NCBI GenBank assembly: GCA_020634155.1
Contig: JACKCI010000001.1
Location: 310,001-374,000 of the forward strand
Length of the DNA: 64,000 nt
Direction of reading: 5' to 3'
Source: Anaerolineales bacterium
Lineage (GTDB): Bacteria > Chloroflexota > Anaerolineae > Aggregatilineales > J027
Below are positions 6,985-16,392 of the stretch, one piece after another; position 1 is the stretch's first letter; each line of letters begins with the position of its first letter. A program made the position numbers and the translations under genes. The notes under the pieces were generated by a model. The model worked only from the letters and a program-made list of their open reading frames with translations, did not search any database and was not told where the DNA came from.

Positions 6985-9900
6985 CTATTCAGAAATTGGC
7001 ATGAAAAAGGCATCGCGTTGAGCAGACGTCAACGCATGTGTCGCGTACTCAGTCGCCATACTAATTAAATCGTCTAAAGCCCGTGTGCGCCACACCACCA
7101 CAACGCCATCATCACTTGCTGTCAAAATAGAACTTTCGTCTGTGTCCCATGTAGCGACTCGCACCCGCTCGGCATGACTAAGGCGTTGTATCTCTTGACC
7201 TGTTGCAACGTGCCACACACGGGCTGTTCCATCCACGCTACGGGTCAAGACTCGCGTCCCATCTTGGTTCCACTGCCCATCGGTCACATTATCACTATGA
7301 CCCTCAAGGGCCATCAACATAGCACCAGTTCGCGCATCCCAAATACGCGCTGTACCATCACGGCTTGTCGTCAGAATACGTTGTTCAGCAGCATCCCAAC
7401 TGGCACTAACGATCCATTCGCGATGACCCTCTAAATCGAGTAACATTTCGCCTGTGGCAGCATCATATACCCGTGCCATCGCATCAAGTCCCGTCTTGGC
7501 TCCCCACACCAACAAGCGCGTTTCGCCTTGATTCCACCGTGCGCCAAGGGCAGGTACTTCACCAGTCTGAACACTCAGAACAATAGTCCCTGTCTGGGTA
7601 TCCCAAACCTGCATTAAGCCATTATCACTCGTTGCCAGCACCTGTGTCTCATCTTGATTCCAAAGTGCTGAACCGACACCAATCCCCGGCTCACTCATCT
7701 GGAAACGCATCAACTCAATGCCGCTGTTCGCATCCCAGACACGGACACTACCATCATCACTAAAGGTCAACATCTGAGTACCCGCCGCGTTCCAAATCGC
7801 GCCATTCAAAGGCCACTCATGGGCAACGCTGACCAAAGCTGTACCTGTTACCACATCCCACACGATAGCCTGCCCATCATCGGAACCCGTCAGTAAACGC
7901 CGCGAGTCCGGACTCCATACAACACTGGTAACTTGGTTGTGATGCCCACGCAAGATAATTGGTTCAGCAGCTTCAACACGCCAAATCCATACCAGTCCAT
8001 TCTCATAACCAACCGCCACCCGCGACTCATCCTCATTCCATGACGCCGCCAGTGCCCGCCCTGCATCAGCAAACCAACGCTGTTCAATAATAAGGTTGTT
8101 GTAAACATCCCAGATACGGGCTGCTCCATCTTGCCCGCTACTAAGAACGAACTGACTATCTTGGCTCCACTGAGCGCTTTGAATATCGGCGTTGTGTCCA
8201 ATCAAACCAACTTCCAAACCACCTGTCACAGCGTCAAACACACGAATCACACCATCACGACTATAGGTAAGTACCGCCTTTTCGTCGGGACTCCACAGCG
8301 CGTTGCGGATAGTAGTACCGGCTTCATATTCGCTGAACAGCACATTATGGGTCTCAACCTTTGGCAAGTGCCGCAGATTGAAGGGTGTAGTCACACGGGC
8401 AACACCATTCATTAGATCTGACATTAACACCCCTTGAATATCCCAGATTCCTAAGACCTCGCTGGTGCCAAAAACCAACACGCGTTGCCCATCAGAAGAC
8501 CAATTAACTCCATCAATAAATGCGCCAACCGTCTGTTGTTGCCATATCGCCTGCCCATCCTGCCATAATACCAATCGACCATCGGAGCCACCTGTGATAA
8601 TCCAGCGCTCATCGGGTGACCACGCCGCTGTGTTAACCGCATTTTCATGCACACCAGCTAAGGTATATAGAGGTGTCATGGTCTTAACATCCCAAACGAT
8701 AGCATTGAAGTCGGCACTCCATGTCAGGAGTTGAGTATCGTCCCCATTCCAAGTTGCACCACTAATACGGTTAACATGTCCGCGCAATTCGCCCAACCGC
8801 CTCCCATCCGAAGCATCCCAGATGATGATGGCATTATCCCGATTAACAGTTGCTACCTGCGTGCCGCGATGGTTCACATAGGCTGGTGTACCTTCTAACA
8901 TTGCTACAGATTCACCTGTGAGTATCCATAGCCCCGTGAAGCCATCATCACTCCATGTAATGATGCGCTCTGCCCCCCACGCAATCCCATTAACACGCCC
9001 ATTATGCGCTGTCACCTGCCATTGCAGTTCACCTGTTATGGCATCATACACATAGAGGCCGCCGTTGGAGTCACCCGTTGCAATCTGGCGCTCATCTGGT
9101 GACCATGCCACGACCAAGACCGCACTCGTTTGGTCATCAAGACGCATCAGTTCCTCACCTGTACGGGCATCAAATAGGCGTGCTGTGCGGTCCACGCTCC
9201 ACGTTAAAACTTGCCTTTCATCCGCTGACCACACCGCCCCATTAACGCGCTGCTCACTGGGCATATAAACCCGTTCTTGGATTCCCAGTAGTGCTTGATT
9301 CAGCGCAAATTCAGCCTCAGCAACATAAGGTCTATCAAGGGGTGTCAAGGCCGCCAACGCTAAATTTAAGCTTGTCATAGGGTCAATCGTGAGTTGTTGC
9401 TCGGCAAGATCAGCCAATCGGCGCGATTCAGTGCTGCGGCTGACATCCCGCTCGGCGGAAATACGGGCTTCGGCGGTTTGAGCATTCTCTAGGCGCTGCT
9501 GCCGATTTGCCGATTCACGTATAGCCGCAAGCAGCCCTAGTGCCAGAATCCCCACTACTCCAAACACAGACGCCATCGTCAAGCCAACAATCCGACGGCG
9601 CTGACGTCGAAACGCTTGCTCGGTGCGGGTAATCAATTCTTGAGCGCGGCCTTGCAGCACCAGTTGTTTTTGTTGGGCCTTAATAATCTCCAATTCCTCA
9701 CGGGTTAAGAGCGCTCCATAGTCCTGATACGCCCGCTCCCGTTGCTCTAATAGCTCTTGGGCAGCTTTACGAGCCACCGTCTCAGGGTCAACTTGTACTT
9801 GCTCGGCCAAGTAATCATGCACCAACTCATAGGCTACACCTGCATCGGTATCAACCATCCGCAGCACATGATTTTCATGCAAAATGGTTACGATAGACTC

Positions 9901-11928
9901 AATATCAGCAGTCGCTACACCAAGCGCCTTCAAATCGCCTCGAATACTGTCAACGGTACGCACATCACGGGTTTGGTCTGCCCGCACAAGACTCTCAATA
10001 ATCAAACGAGCAGGACGTCGGTAGTTGCTCGGCAAGCGCTCCAGCAGTGTCTCCAAATAACGCCGCAGCACGCCCTTAGCCCCACCAGCCTGCTCATAAT
10101 CTTCTCGTATCACCTGCTTGCGTCCCAACGGCAAGCGATCAATAAGCGCCGTACCCACCAACTGTAATTGTGGGGGAGCCACCTCGCCTTTTTCATCAGC
10201 CAAGTCTGCCAATAATTCTGATACAAGCCCTTGTTCGTAGGTAAAACCATGTTCCTCAGCGGGGCCAAGCAATGCCCGTTCAGCCTCTTCTAGCTTCAGC
10301 CGACGCAACAGAAATTCTTTATCAAATGGCTGAGGAATAGCGGGCTGAAAACTTGCCAGCAGACCAAAATACTCCGTCCGCATGGCTAAAGTTACACGCA
10401 CTTGCAACGATGAATCGTCCAGACACTCAGCTAACTGGCTTACAAAGGTCGCACGCTCCTCATCAGTAAAAACATCCGTAAAAAAGGTCTCAAATTGGTC
10501 AAAAAAGAGGAAGATTTCGCGCTTCTCACCAACCGTCTGTGCAATACCTTTCAAATAGGTATGCAGTGAAGACCCTGTCAGCGCCGATTCATTCGGCATC
10601 AAGGCATGTTTAACTGCCTCATGAGGCAAGCGCCGCCGCACCGCTACATATATCGGCAGAAATCCGCCCGCCAGCAGCCTTGGCATCAAACCTGCTCGTA
10701 TCAAAGATGTTTTGCCCGCTCCACTCTCGGCATGGAGTACCGTAAACTTGGCGAAGGGGGCACGTGCCAACATCGCATCAATGGCAGTTTCACGCCCAAA
10801 AAACAGCTTATTATCTGCTAAATCGTAGGACTCAAGTGCCTTATAAGGGCCACCCGTCGGCATGTGTTTGGCTTGGTCACTCAATGCTTGGATATAATGA
10901 ATAACCGCCTCTGCCAACACCGCCATTTCACCCTGCGTTTCACGCGCTACCTCACGGGCTTTGGAAAGCAATGACTGCACCCCTACCTCAAGGGCATTAT
11001 AAGTACCTCGGTCTACGCCGAGCGACGTAGTTGCATAGGTAACCGCTTCACTCAACGGCTCCACCAGCGTCACCGCCGTCGCACGAGCCAAAAACGCCTC
11101 CTGCAACGCTGCTCCAAACAGACCCGCCGAGGGATAACGACGCTCTGGCAGCTTGTCCATTGCACGTTGTAGCACACTATCCACGTACAACGGCAAATCA
11201 GGATTCAATTTACTGGCGAATGGCGGAGGCTCGTCCAGATGCTTGTACATCAAGCTAAAGGGGGTCTGCGCTTGGAAGGGCAATTGCCCCGTCATCACTT
11301 CAAACAACATCACGCCGAGTGCATAAATATCTGTCCGAGCATCAACAGGTTCTGTGCGCCATTGTTCAGGAGCCATATACGCGGGCGTCCCAATAACCAT
11401 ACCCGTCAAAGTCAAGCCATGTGTTTCATCACGCCATTTGGCAATCCCGAAATCAGTGAGATAAAGATTGCCTGCTTGATCAAGCAGGATATTGGCAGGC
11501 TTTAAATCTCGGTGGATAACCCCTTTGGCATGGGCATGGTCTAATGCACTACAAATTTGCTCAATGTAGGTGGTACTCTGCAACAGCGGGTCATGACGGG
11601 CTACCACCACATCCGCGAGTGACCCGCCATCCAGCAGCCGCATCACCAGATAAGTAACATCCCCCTCCTTGCCATAATCATATACAGGCAAGATGTTAGG
11701 GTGAGAGAGCGAGAGCATCAGTTGTGCTTCACGCTCAAACCGATGCAAGAACTCCTCATGTGACGAGAATTGGGGCGCTATAACCTTAATAGCAACAACT
11801 GCCTCATCTCCATCACGAATAGCGCGATAAACCGTTGCCATACCGCCCTTACCTATCCGTGATTGAATAAGACAGTTGCCAAGTTTCCGTCCAATCAGTA
11901 AATCATCAAAATTGAGCGTTACTGCCAT
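6985..11928 (-). CDS. Ser/Thr protein kinase fused to a STAND NTPase and WD40 propellers
   Basis: A 1647-residue signalling protein with four visible parts. A Hanks-type kinase spans residues 15-285, with glycine loop IGKGGMATVYRA, HRDLKPAN near 139, DFG near 159 and GTPAYMAPEQ. A STAND-like NTPase starts near 380, with Walker A ESGAGKTS near 400 and LFFDQFET as Walker B. A charged coiled segment is followed by one membrane helix near 777-799 (VGLTMASVFGVVGILALGLL). From about 890 to 1625 I count 17 WD40 repeats of the WSPDE...RVFDA type. The helix puts the propellers on the opposite side of the membrane from the kinase, so they may be the sensor. The ATG abuts the stop of the exported SH3 protein gene with no gap, which points to a shared pathway. 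Confidence 0.93.
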   Translation of the reverse strand: MAVTLNFDDLLIGRKLGNCLIQSRIGKGGMATVYRAIRDGDEAVVAIKVIAPQFSSHEEFLHRFEREAQLMLSLSHPNILPVYDYGKEGDVTYLVMRLLDGGSLADVVVARHDPLLQSTTYIEQICSALDHAHAKGVIHRDLKPANILLDQAGNLYLTDFGIAKWRDETHGLTLTGMVIGTPAYMAPEQWRTEPVDARTDIYALGVMLFEVMTGQLPFQAQTPFSLMYKHLDEPPPFASKLNPDLPLYVDSVLQRAMDKLPERRYPSAGLFGAALQEAFLARATAVTLVEPLSEAVTYATTSLGVDRGTYNALEVGVQSLLSKAREVARETQGEMAVLAEAVIHYIQALSDQAKHMPTGGPYKALESYDLADNKLFFGRETAIDAMLARAPFAKFTVLHAESGAGKTSLIRAGLMPRLLAGGFLPIYVAVRRRLPHEAVKHALMPNESALTGSSLHTYLKGIAQTVGEKREIFLFFDQFETFFTDVFTDEERATFVSQLAECLDDSSLQVRVTLAMRTEYFGLLASFQPAIPQPFDKEFLLRRLKLEEAERALLGPAEEHGFTYEQGLVSELLADLADEKGEVAPPQLQLVGTALIDRLPLGRKQVIREDYEQAGGAKGVLRRYLETLLERLPSNYRRPARLIIESLVRADQTRDVRTVDSIRGDLKALGVATADIESIVTILHENHVLRMVDTDAGVAYELVHDYLAEQVQVDPETVARKAAQELLEQRERAYQDYGALLTREELEIIKAQQKQLVLQGRAQELITRTEQAFRRQRRRIVGLTMASVFGVVGILALGLLAAIRESANRQQRLENAQTAEARISAERDVSRSTESRRLADLAEQQLTIDPMTSLNLALAALTPLDRPYVAEAEFALNQALLGIQERVYMPSEQRVNGAVWSADERQVLTWSVDRTARLFDARTGEELMRLDDQTSAVLVVAWSPDERQIATGDSNGGLYVYDAITGELQWQVTAHNGRVNGIAWGAERIITWSDDGFTGLWILTGESVAMLEGTPAYVNHRGTQVATVNRDNAIIIWDASDGRRLGELRGHVNRISGATWNGDDTQLLTWSADFNAIVWDVKTMTPLYTLAGVHENAVNTAAWSPDERWIITGGSDGRLVLWQDGQAIWQQQTVGAFIDGVNWSSDGQRVLVFGTSEVLGIWDIQGVLMSDLMNGVARVTTPFNLRHLPKVETHNVLFSEYEAGTTIRNALWSPDEKAVLTYSRDGVIRVFDAVTGGLEVGLIGHNADIQSAQWSQDSQFVLSSGQDGAARIWDVYNNLIIEQRWFADAGRALAASWNEDESRVAVGYENGLVWIWRVEAAEPIILRGHHNQVTSVVWSPDSRRLLTGSDDGQAIVWDVVTGTALVSVAHEWPLNGAIWNAAGTQMLTFSDDGSVRVWDANSGIELMRFQMSEPGIGVGSALWNQDETQVLATSDNGLMQVWDTQTGTIVLSVQTGEVPALGARWNQGETRLLVWGAKTGLDAMARVYDAATGEMLLDLEGHREWIVSASWDAAEQRILTTSRDGTARIWDARTGAMLMALEGHSDNVTDGQWNQDGTRVLTRSVDGTARVWHVATGQEIQRLSHAERVRVATWDTDESSILTASDDGVVVVWRTRALDDLISMATEYATHALTSAQRDAFFMPISE

Positions 11929-13470
11929 CTACCCCCCAGTACATATAAGTGACCCGACTGCGGTCACCACTAAATTCGGAATTGCCCCAGCACTGCCATC
12001 CAGTTCCGCTATTGCGGTTACGACCCCAATAGTTGCTGGAATAGATTGATTAATCATGAGCGTAACCGTATCCGAAACCGTTGCTCCCGCCGAAACATTA
12101 ATCCGCATACCCTCGCTCACATGGCGGACTCCATCCGTTAAATACAGCGTGAAGGATTCCGCATGTATGCCGATATTCACCGCTGTATACAATACGGTCA
12201 CACTATCCCCAACTGCACACTGATGGGGTATAGGAGGCACAAGGCTAGGCAATGGGTTAGGTGCGCCACCGCTCCCATCGCTAGGGCGTATATCCACAGA
12301 AGGAACAATCGTTGGAATAATGCCATCAGGTCGTGGTGTACCTTCGTTATTAGAACGAGGCAGTATGGGTAGGTCTAGTAAGCCGTCAATATCGAGATGG
12401 AGTATCTGACCCAGATAGTCACGCAAGCCATCCAATGGCATCGCATTGAGTGGATTAAACTCAAGTGGGGTTGGAATCTCTGGCTTACCCCATTGCTCAA
12501 TAGCCTCTTCCAGCAACGGAATACGGGTCTGCAAACCAGCAGGTAGTAGAACCATCTCACCCGCTGATCGAACACGAATCTCGCCCGCTAACCCTGACAC
12601 TCGCAACGCGCCATCACCATCTATGGACAAAAACCCTGCGCTGGCAAACTCCATCTCGATACCGTTAACCATCACATGAGCGCGTTGGCCTTCTGGTGAT
12701 TCAATCAACAATCCATTCGGGGCTGCCGCACACGCGCTATCACCACCACTTTGCAAGGTAAACGCCTGCATTGGCTTGTCATAAAATCCCGTTAGTGGAG
12801 CATCCTCGTCGGTGACGCGCAGTGTTTCGATCTCACAGTCCAATTGCATATTGCGGACAAAAATCCACCCTAAGCTACCATTGTAGAGTATACGCACCCA
12901 ATCATTATCATCACTACGCCCGACAGCCTGCCCGGCTTCGCCACGCGGGAACACACTCGTAATCTGGCGATTCAACCCCGGCCCAGAACGCATATTCATA
13001 TTGCTTAAAGATGCATTTTCAATCACGCAGGTTGGAAAATCCGCCGTGTTTAGATCAACGGCATTCGTCACTTCAGTATCACCAAACAAAATCAATGTCA
13101 TTGCGGAATCGGGGTCACTTTCTGGCAAGTCAGCCTGTAGCCGCATCAATGCTACGCCCCATGTACCAGCATCCATATCCAATGGCTCAGTGACCAGCGC
13201 CTCCAGATTCGTCAACGCGGTAGTATCTCCACTGGTGGCAAATGTAACGCCATCAACATCTTCGCGGAAGGTAGCGGCTACACGGCTATGCCCATAGCAT
13301 GCCTCATTGCGGCCCACTTCGGTGCAGGCAGTGCCAAGCACCTGTAAAGCTTCCGTCACTAAGGCGTCACAAGCCACATCACCGCTGTCCTGAGAGTGGG
13401 CTGCTGGTTCTTGAGTAGATAGAGCCAACAACCCAACTAGACTTATTCCCAAAAGCAATCGTTTGAACAT
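11929..13470 (-). CDS. Exported SH3/FecR-like protein, probable partner of the kinase
   Basis: 513 residues starting with a signal peptide (FKRLLLGISLVGLLALS). Residues 33-130 form an unnamed module with paired cysteines (CDALVTEAL...NEACYG...GTWGVALMRL). A bacterial SH3 domain follows around 148-205 (NMRSGPGLNRQ...LGWIFVRNM), then a FecR-like strand region around 235-330 (GALRVSGLAGEIRV), a Pro/Ser linker and a CARDB-like C-terminal domain (CAVGDSVTVLYTAVNIG). The first and FecR-like modules recur in the gene at 56740-58449. SH3 domains of this type often bind peptidoglycan. The stop is directly followed by the kinase ATG, so it may act as an extracellular ligand or sensor for that kinase. 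This functional link is inference from position. Confidence 0.75.
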   Translation of the reverse strand: MFKRLLLGISLVGLLALSTQEPAAHSQDSGDVACDALVTEALQVLGTACTEVGRNEACYGHSRVAATFREDVDGVTFATSGDTTALTNLEALVTEPLDMDAGTWGVALMRLQADLPESDPDSAMTLILFGDTEVTNAVDLNTADFPTCVIENASLSNMNMRSGPGLNRQITSVFPRGEAGQAVGRSDDNDWVRILYNGSLGWIFVRNMQLDCEIETLRVTDEDAPLTGFYDKPMQAFTLQSGGDSACAAAPNGLLIESPEGQRAHVMVNGIEMEFASAGFLSIDGDGALRVSGLAGEIRVRSAGEMVLLPAGLQTRIPLLEEAIEQWGKPEIPTPLEFNPLNAMPLDGLRDYLGQILHLDIDGLLDLPILPRSNNEGTPRPDGIIPTIVPSVDIRPSDGSGGAPNPLPSLVPPIPHQCAVGDSVTVLYTAVNIGIHAESFTLYLTDGVRHVSEGMRINVSAGATVSDTVTLMINQSIPATIGVVTAIAELDGSAGAIPNLVVTAVGSLICTGG

Positions 13471-13533
13471 GGTGAGACCCCTTTACTTACGCTAGGGTCA
13501 TCCTAACACGATTTACTGTTTTTCACAGAAAGG

Positions 13534-16296
13534 TTACACAGACTTTACAACCTGTTTGTTCCGATGCCGCATTTGCAGGAAGGGCTTGGTAAATTCAGCG
13601 ACAACTGTCGGCAACAACAAAAGCGGTATCAACACCGCCCAATGCTCTAAAGTCAAAAGTTCTGTTTCAAAAACAGTCCGCATAAACGGCACATAAATTG
13701 CCAGCAACAGACCGACCGCCGAGGTCAATACCGCATACTGCATGTATTTATTGGTAAAGAACCCGATTTTAAAGAGCGTGAAAATCTCAGAACGTGAGCT
13801 ATACGCACGGGTTAATTGTGCCCCAGAAAGAGTAATGAAAGCCATCGTTCGACCTAGCGCTTCGCTGGTTTCCCGTCCAATCGCAAAGGCCAAGAGTGTG
13901 ACGGTGGTCATAACGATAGTCTGCACCACCATCCCTATCCGCATATCTTCATTGATAATCGGCTCATCAGGGTCACGGGGCGGGTTATCCATAATATCAG
14001 GGTCACCCTTTTCAACACCCAAGGCCAGTGCCGGAGCGCCATCAGTTACCAGATTAAGCCACAGTAGTTGGATAGCCGTCAGCGGTGTCGGCCATCCCGC
14101 CAAGGTCGCTAGGAAAATAACCGCGATCTCCGCCAGATTACAACTTAGCAGAAAATAAACAAACTTACGGATATTGCCATAAATGACACGCCCCTGCTCT
14201 ACTGCCGAAACAATAGTCGCATAGTTATCATCCATCAAAATCATGTCGGCGCTTTCCTTGCTGACATCGGTACCTGTGATGCCCATCGCAACACCGATAC
14301 TAGCCCGTTTAAGCGCTGGCGCATCGTTGACCCCATCCCCAGTCATCGCTACAACATGCTTGCGTTGACGGAAGGCATCCACAATCCGCACTTTGTGGGC
14401 TGGTGAAACCCGTGCAAATGCGTCTACTTGGTCGAGCTTCTCCTGCAACTCATCATCGCCCATCTGCTCCAAATCCACCCCGCTAATCACCAAGCCACCG
14501 GGGCGGAGCAGGCCGATTTCATCAGCAATTGCCTTGGCAGTATCACGGTAGTCACCTGTTACCATCACCGTCTTAATGCCGGCACTTCGCGCCTTAGCAA
14601 TCGCAACCGCAACTTCCGGACGGGCTGGGTCACGCAAAGCCACTAGCCCTATAAGGGTCAAGTCATGCTCAACCGTATCGGCATCTACCTTCGATGGTAT
14701 AACATCAAGATGACGCTGGGCTACTGCCAAGACCCGTAGCGCTTCATTCGCCATTGCCGTATTTTGTTCATGCACATGGCGCAGACGTTCACCCGTCATC
14801 GGCACTGCTTGACCGTTTTCCAACACATGACTACACAGATTTATAAGAATATCCGGCGCACCTTTGACATAAGCAACATACTTGCCACCCTCCGGCAGTT
14901 GATGAATGGTACTCATGCGCTTACGGGTGGAGTCAAAAGGCACTTCTGCCACACGCGGGTACTTCTGCTCCATCTCCGCTCGCCAAAAGCCAGCTTTACC
15001 CGCCGTCACCACCAACGCCCCTTCAGTAGGGTCGCCAATCATGCGGTAACCATACGCCCCATCATCAGACGGCTCTAGCTTGGCATCACTCGCCAGCAGC
15101 CCTGCCAAGGTCAACTGCTCAAAGTCAGGATATTGGCTCAAGGGCTGAACTTTGTCATCTACTTTAAACTCACCAACTGGGTTGTAGCCTTCGCCCGTCA
15201 CATCCATCCGCTGCGAGACCGTTACCATCCGCACCATCGTCATCTGATTCTGAGTGAGGGTACCCGTCTTGTCAGAGCAAATGGCGGTGGCGCTCCCCAG
15301 TGTTTCCACCGCCGGCAGCCGCCGAATGAGGGCATTGCGTTTAATCATTTCGCGCATCCCGATGGCGAGGTTTATGGTTACGACCGCAGGCAAACCTTCG
15401 GGTACCGCTGCAATCGCCAAGGAAATCGCAATGATAAAGCTTTCTTCAATGGCAGTAATCAGTTCCTCATCGTGCTGGATGGCCTGCACCGTGCCAATCA
15501 CAAAAATTAACCCGCAGATAATCAGGGCCGCAATACTCAAAGAACGACCCAGTTCATTGAGACGCTTCTGTAAAGGGGTTTCCTCTTCGGGGGTGGCTTG
15601 CAGTTCACGGGCAATCTTGCCAATCTCCGTCTGCATACCCGTCGAAACAACAACACCCTTGCCCCGTCCATAGGTGACAACCGTACTCATATAGGCAATA
15701 TTATGGCGGTCACCCAAGACAGCGTTCTCGCCAACTGTTACATCCGCTTGCTTCTCAACAGGCACCGACTCGCCTGTCAGAGAAGCCTCTTCAATGCTCA
15801 TATTGACCGATTCAACCAACCGTAGATCGGCAGGGATACTGTCACCTGCCTCTAACACAACAATATCACCCGGCACGAGTTGGCTGGCGGGAAGGGACTC
15901 AGTACGTCCGCCCCGCAAGACCCGTGCTTCAGGGGCTGCCAGCTTTTTGAGTGCAGCCAACGCTTGCTCGGCCCGTCCTTCTTGAACAACCCCCAGTGCA
16001 GTATTCAACGCCACAATAGCAAGAATGGCCGCCGATTCATACGGAACATGGTTCTCTCGTAAACTGATAATGAATGAAACAACCGCCGCAAATAACAGAA
16101 TGTAGATAACAAAGTTATTGAACTGAGCCAATAAGCGCTTCCAGAAGCTGGTAGGCGGTGGCTCATAGAGTTCATTAGTCCCATATTGCTGCAACCGTTT
16201 GGCGGCTTCGTCATTGGTGAGACCCATTGCAGATTGGACATTCAATTCCTTAAGCACATCTGTCGCTGGCAGTGTATGCCATGAATTTCCTGACAT
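13534..16296 (-). CDS. P-type cation ATPase, Ca2+ (P2A) type
   Basis: About 920 residues; an integral membrane pump that moves a cation, most likely Ca2+, at the cost of ATP. Visible motifs are an N-terminal cation-ATPase domain, TGES near residue 174 (actuator), the PEGLP ion-site motif in membrane helix 4, DKTGT with the phosphorylated Asp near 340, KGAPD (nucleotide binding), MTGDGVNDAP near 652, and NLVTDG in membrane helix 6. PEGLP together with NLVTDG favours Ca2+ over Na+/K+. The frame is open to 16374, but ATG 16296 has a GGGGA-type SD and fits family N-termini. The gene stands alone, divergent from the helicase operon. Confidence 0.93.
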   Translation of the reverse strand: MSGNSWHTLPATDVLKELNVQSAMGLTNDEAAKRLQQYGTNELYEPPPTSFWKRLLAQFNNFVIYILLFAAVVSFIISLRENHVPYESAAILAIVALNTALGVVQEGRAEQALAALKKLAAPEARVLRGGRTESLPASQLVPGDIVVLEAGDSIPADLRLVESVNMSIEEASLTGESVPVEKQADVTVGENAVLGDRHNIAYMSTVVTYGRGKGVVVSTGMQTEIGKIARELQATPEEETPLQKRLNELGRSLSIAALIICGLIFVIGTVQAIQHDEELITAIEESFIIAISLAIAAVPEGLPAVVTINLAIGMREMIKRNALIRRLPAVETLGSATAICSDKTGTLTQNQMTMVRMVTVSQRMDVTGEGYNPVGEFKVDDKVQPLSQYPDFEQLTLAGLLASDAKLEPSDDGAYGYRMIGDPTEGALVVTAGKAGFWRAEMEQKYPRVAEVPFDSTRKRMSTIHQLPEGGKYVAYVKGAPDILINLCSHVLENGQAVPMTGERLRHVHEQNTAMANEALRVLAVAQRHLDVIPSKVDADTVEHDLTLIGLVALRDPARPEVAVAIAKARSAGIKTVMVTGDYRDTAKAIADEIGLLRPGGLVISGVDLEQMGDDELQEKLDQVDAFARVSPAHKVRIVDAFRQRKHVVAMTGDGVNDAPALKRASIGVAMGITGTDVSKESADMILMDDNYATIVSAVEQGRVIYGNIRKFVYFLLSCNLAEIAVIFLATLAGWPTPLTAIQLLWLNLVTDGAPALALGVEKGDPDIMDNPPRDPDEPIINEDMRIGMVVQTIVMTTVTLLAFAIGRETSEALGRTMAFITLSGAQLTRAYSSRSEIFTLFKIGFFTNKYMQYAVLTSAVGLLLAIYVPFMRTVFETELLTLEHWAVLIPLLLLPTVVAEFTKPFLQMRHRNKQVVKSV

Positions 16297-16347
16297 TTCA
16301 TTTCCCCATGATCGGTTTATCGGAATGTTATTCATTTTAATGGCTGC

Positions 16348-16353
16348 TATAAT
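16348..16353 (+). promoter_or_regulatory. Possible -10 element for the helicase operon
   Basis: A perfect TATAAT lies 40 bases before the ATG at 16393 in the divergent gap between the P-ATPase and helicase genes. I find no good -35 at 16-18 bases, so support is weak. Confidence 0.35.
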
Positions 16354-16392
16354 TGGCGCTAGTATAAGCGACAACCATACCCACTAGAAACT

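Noticed and set aside
7020..9270. Periodic near-repeats that could be mistaken for a repeat array
   Set aside because: They follow the WD40 codon periodicity and stay in frame in the kinase gene; no constant repeat or spacer as in CRISPR.
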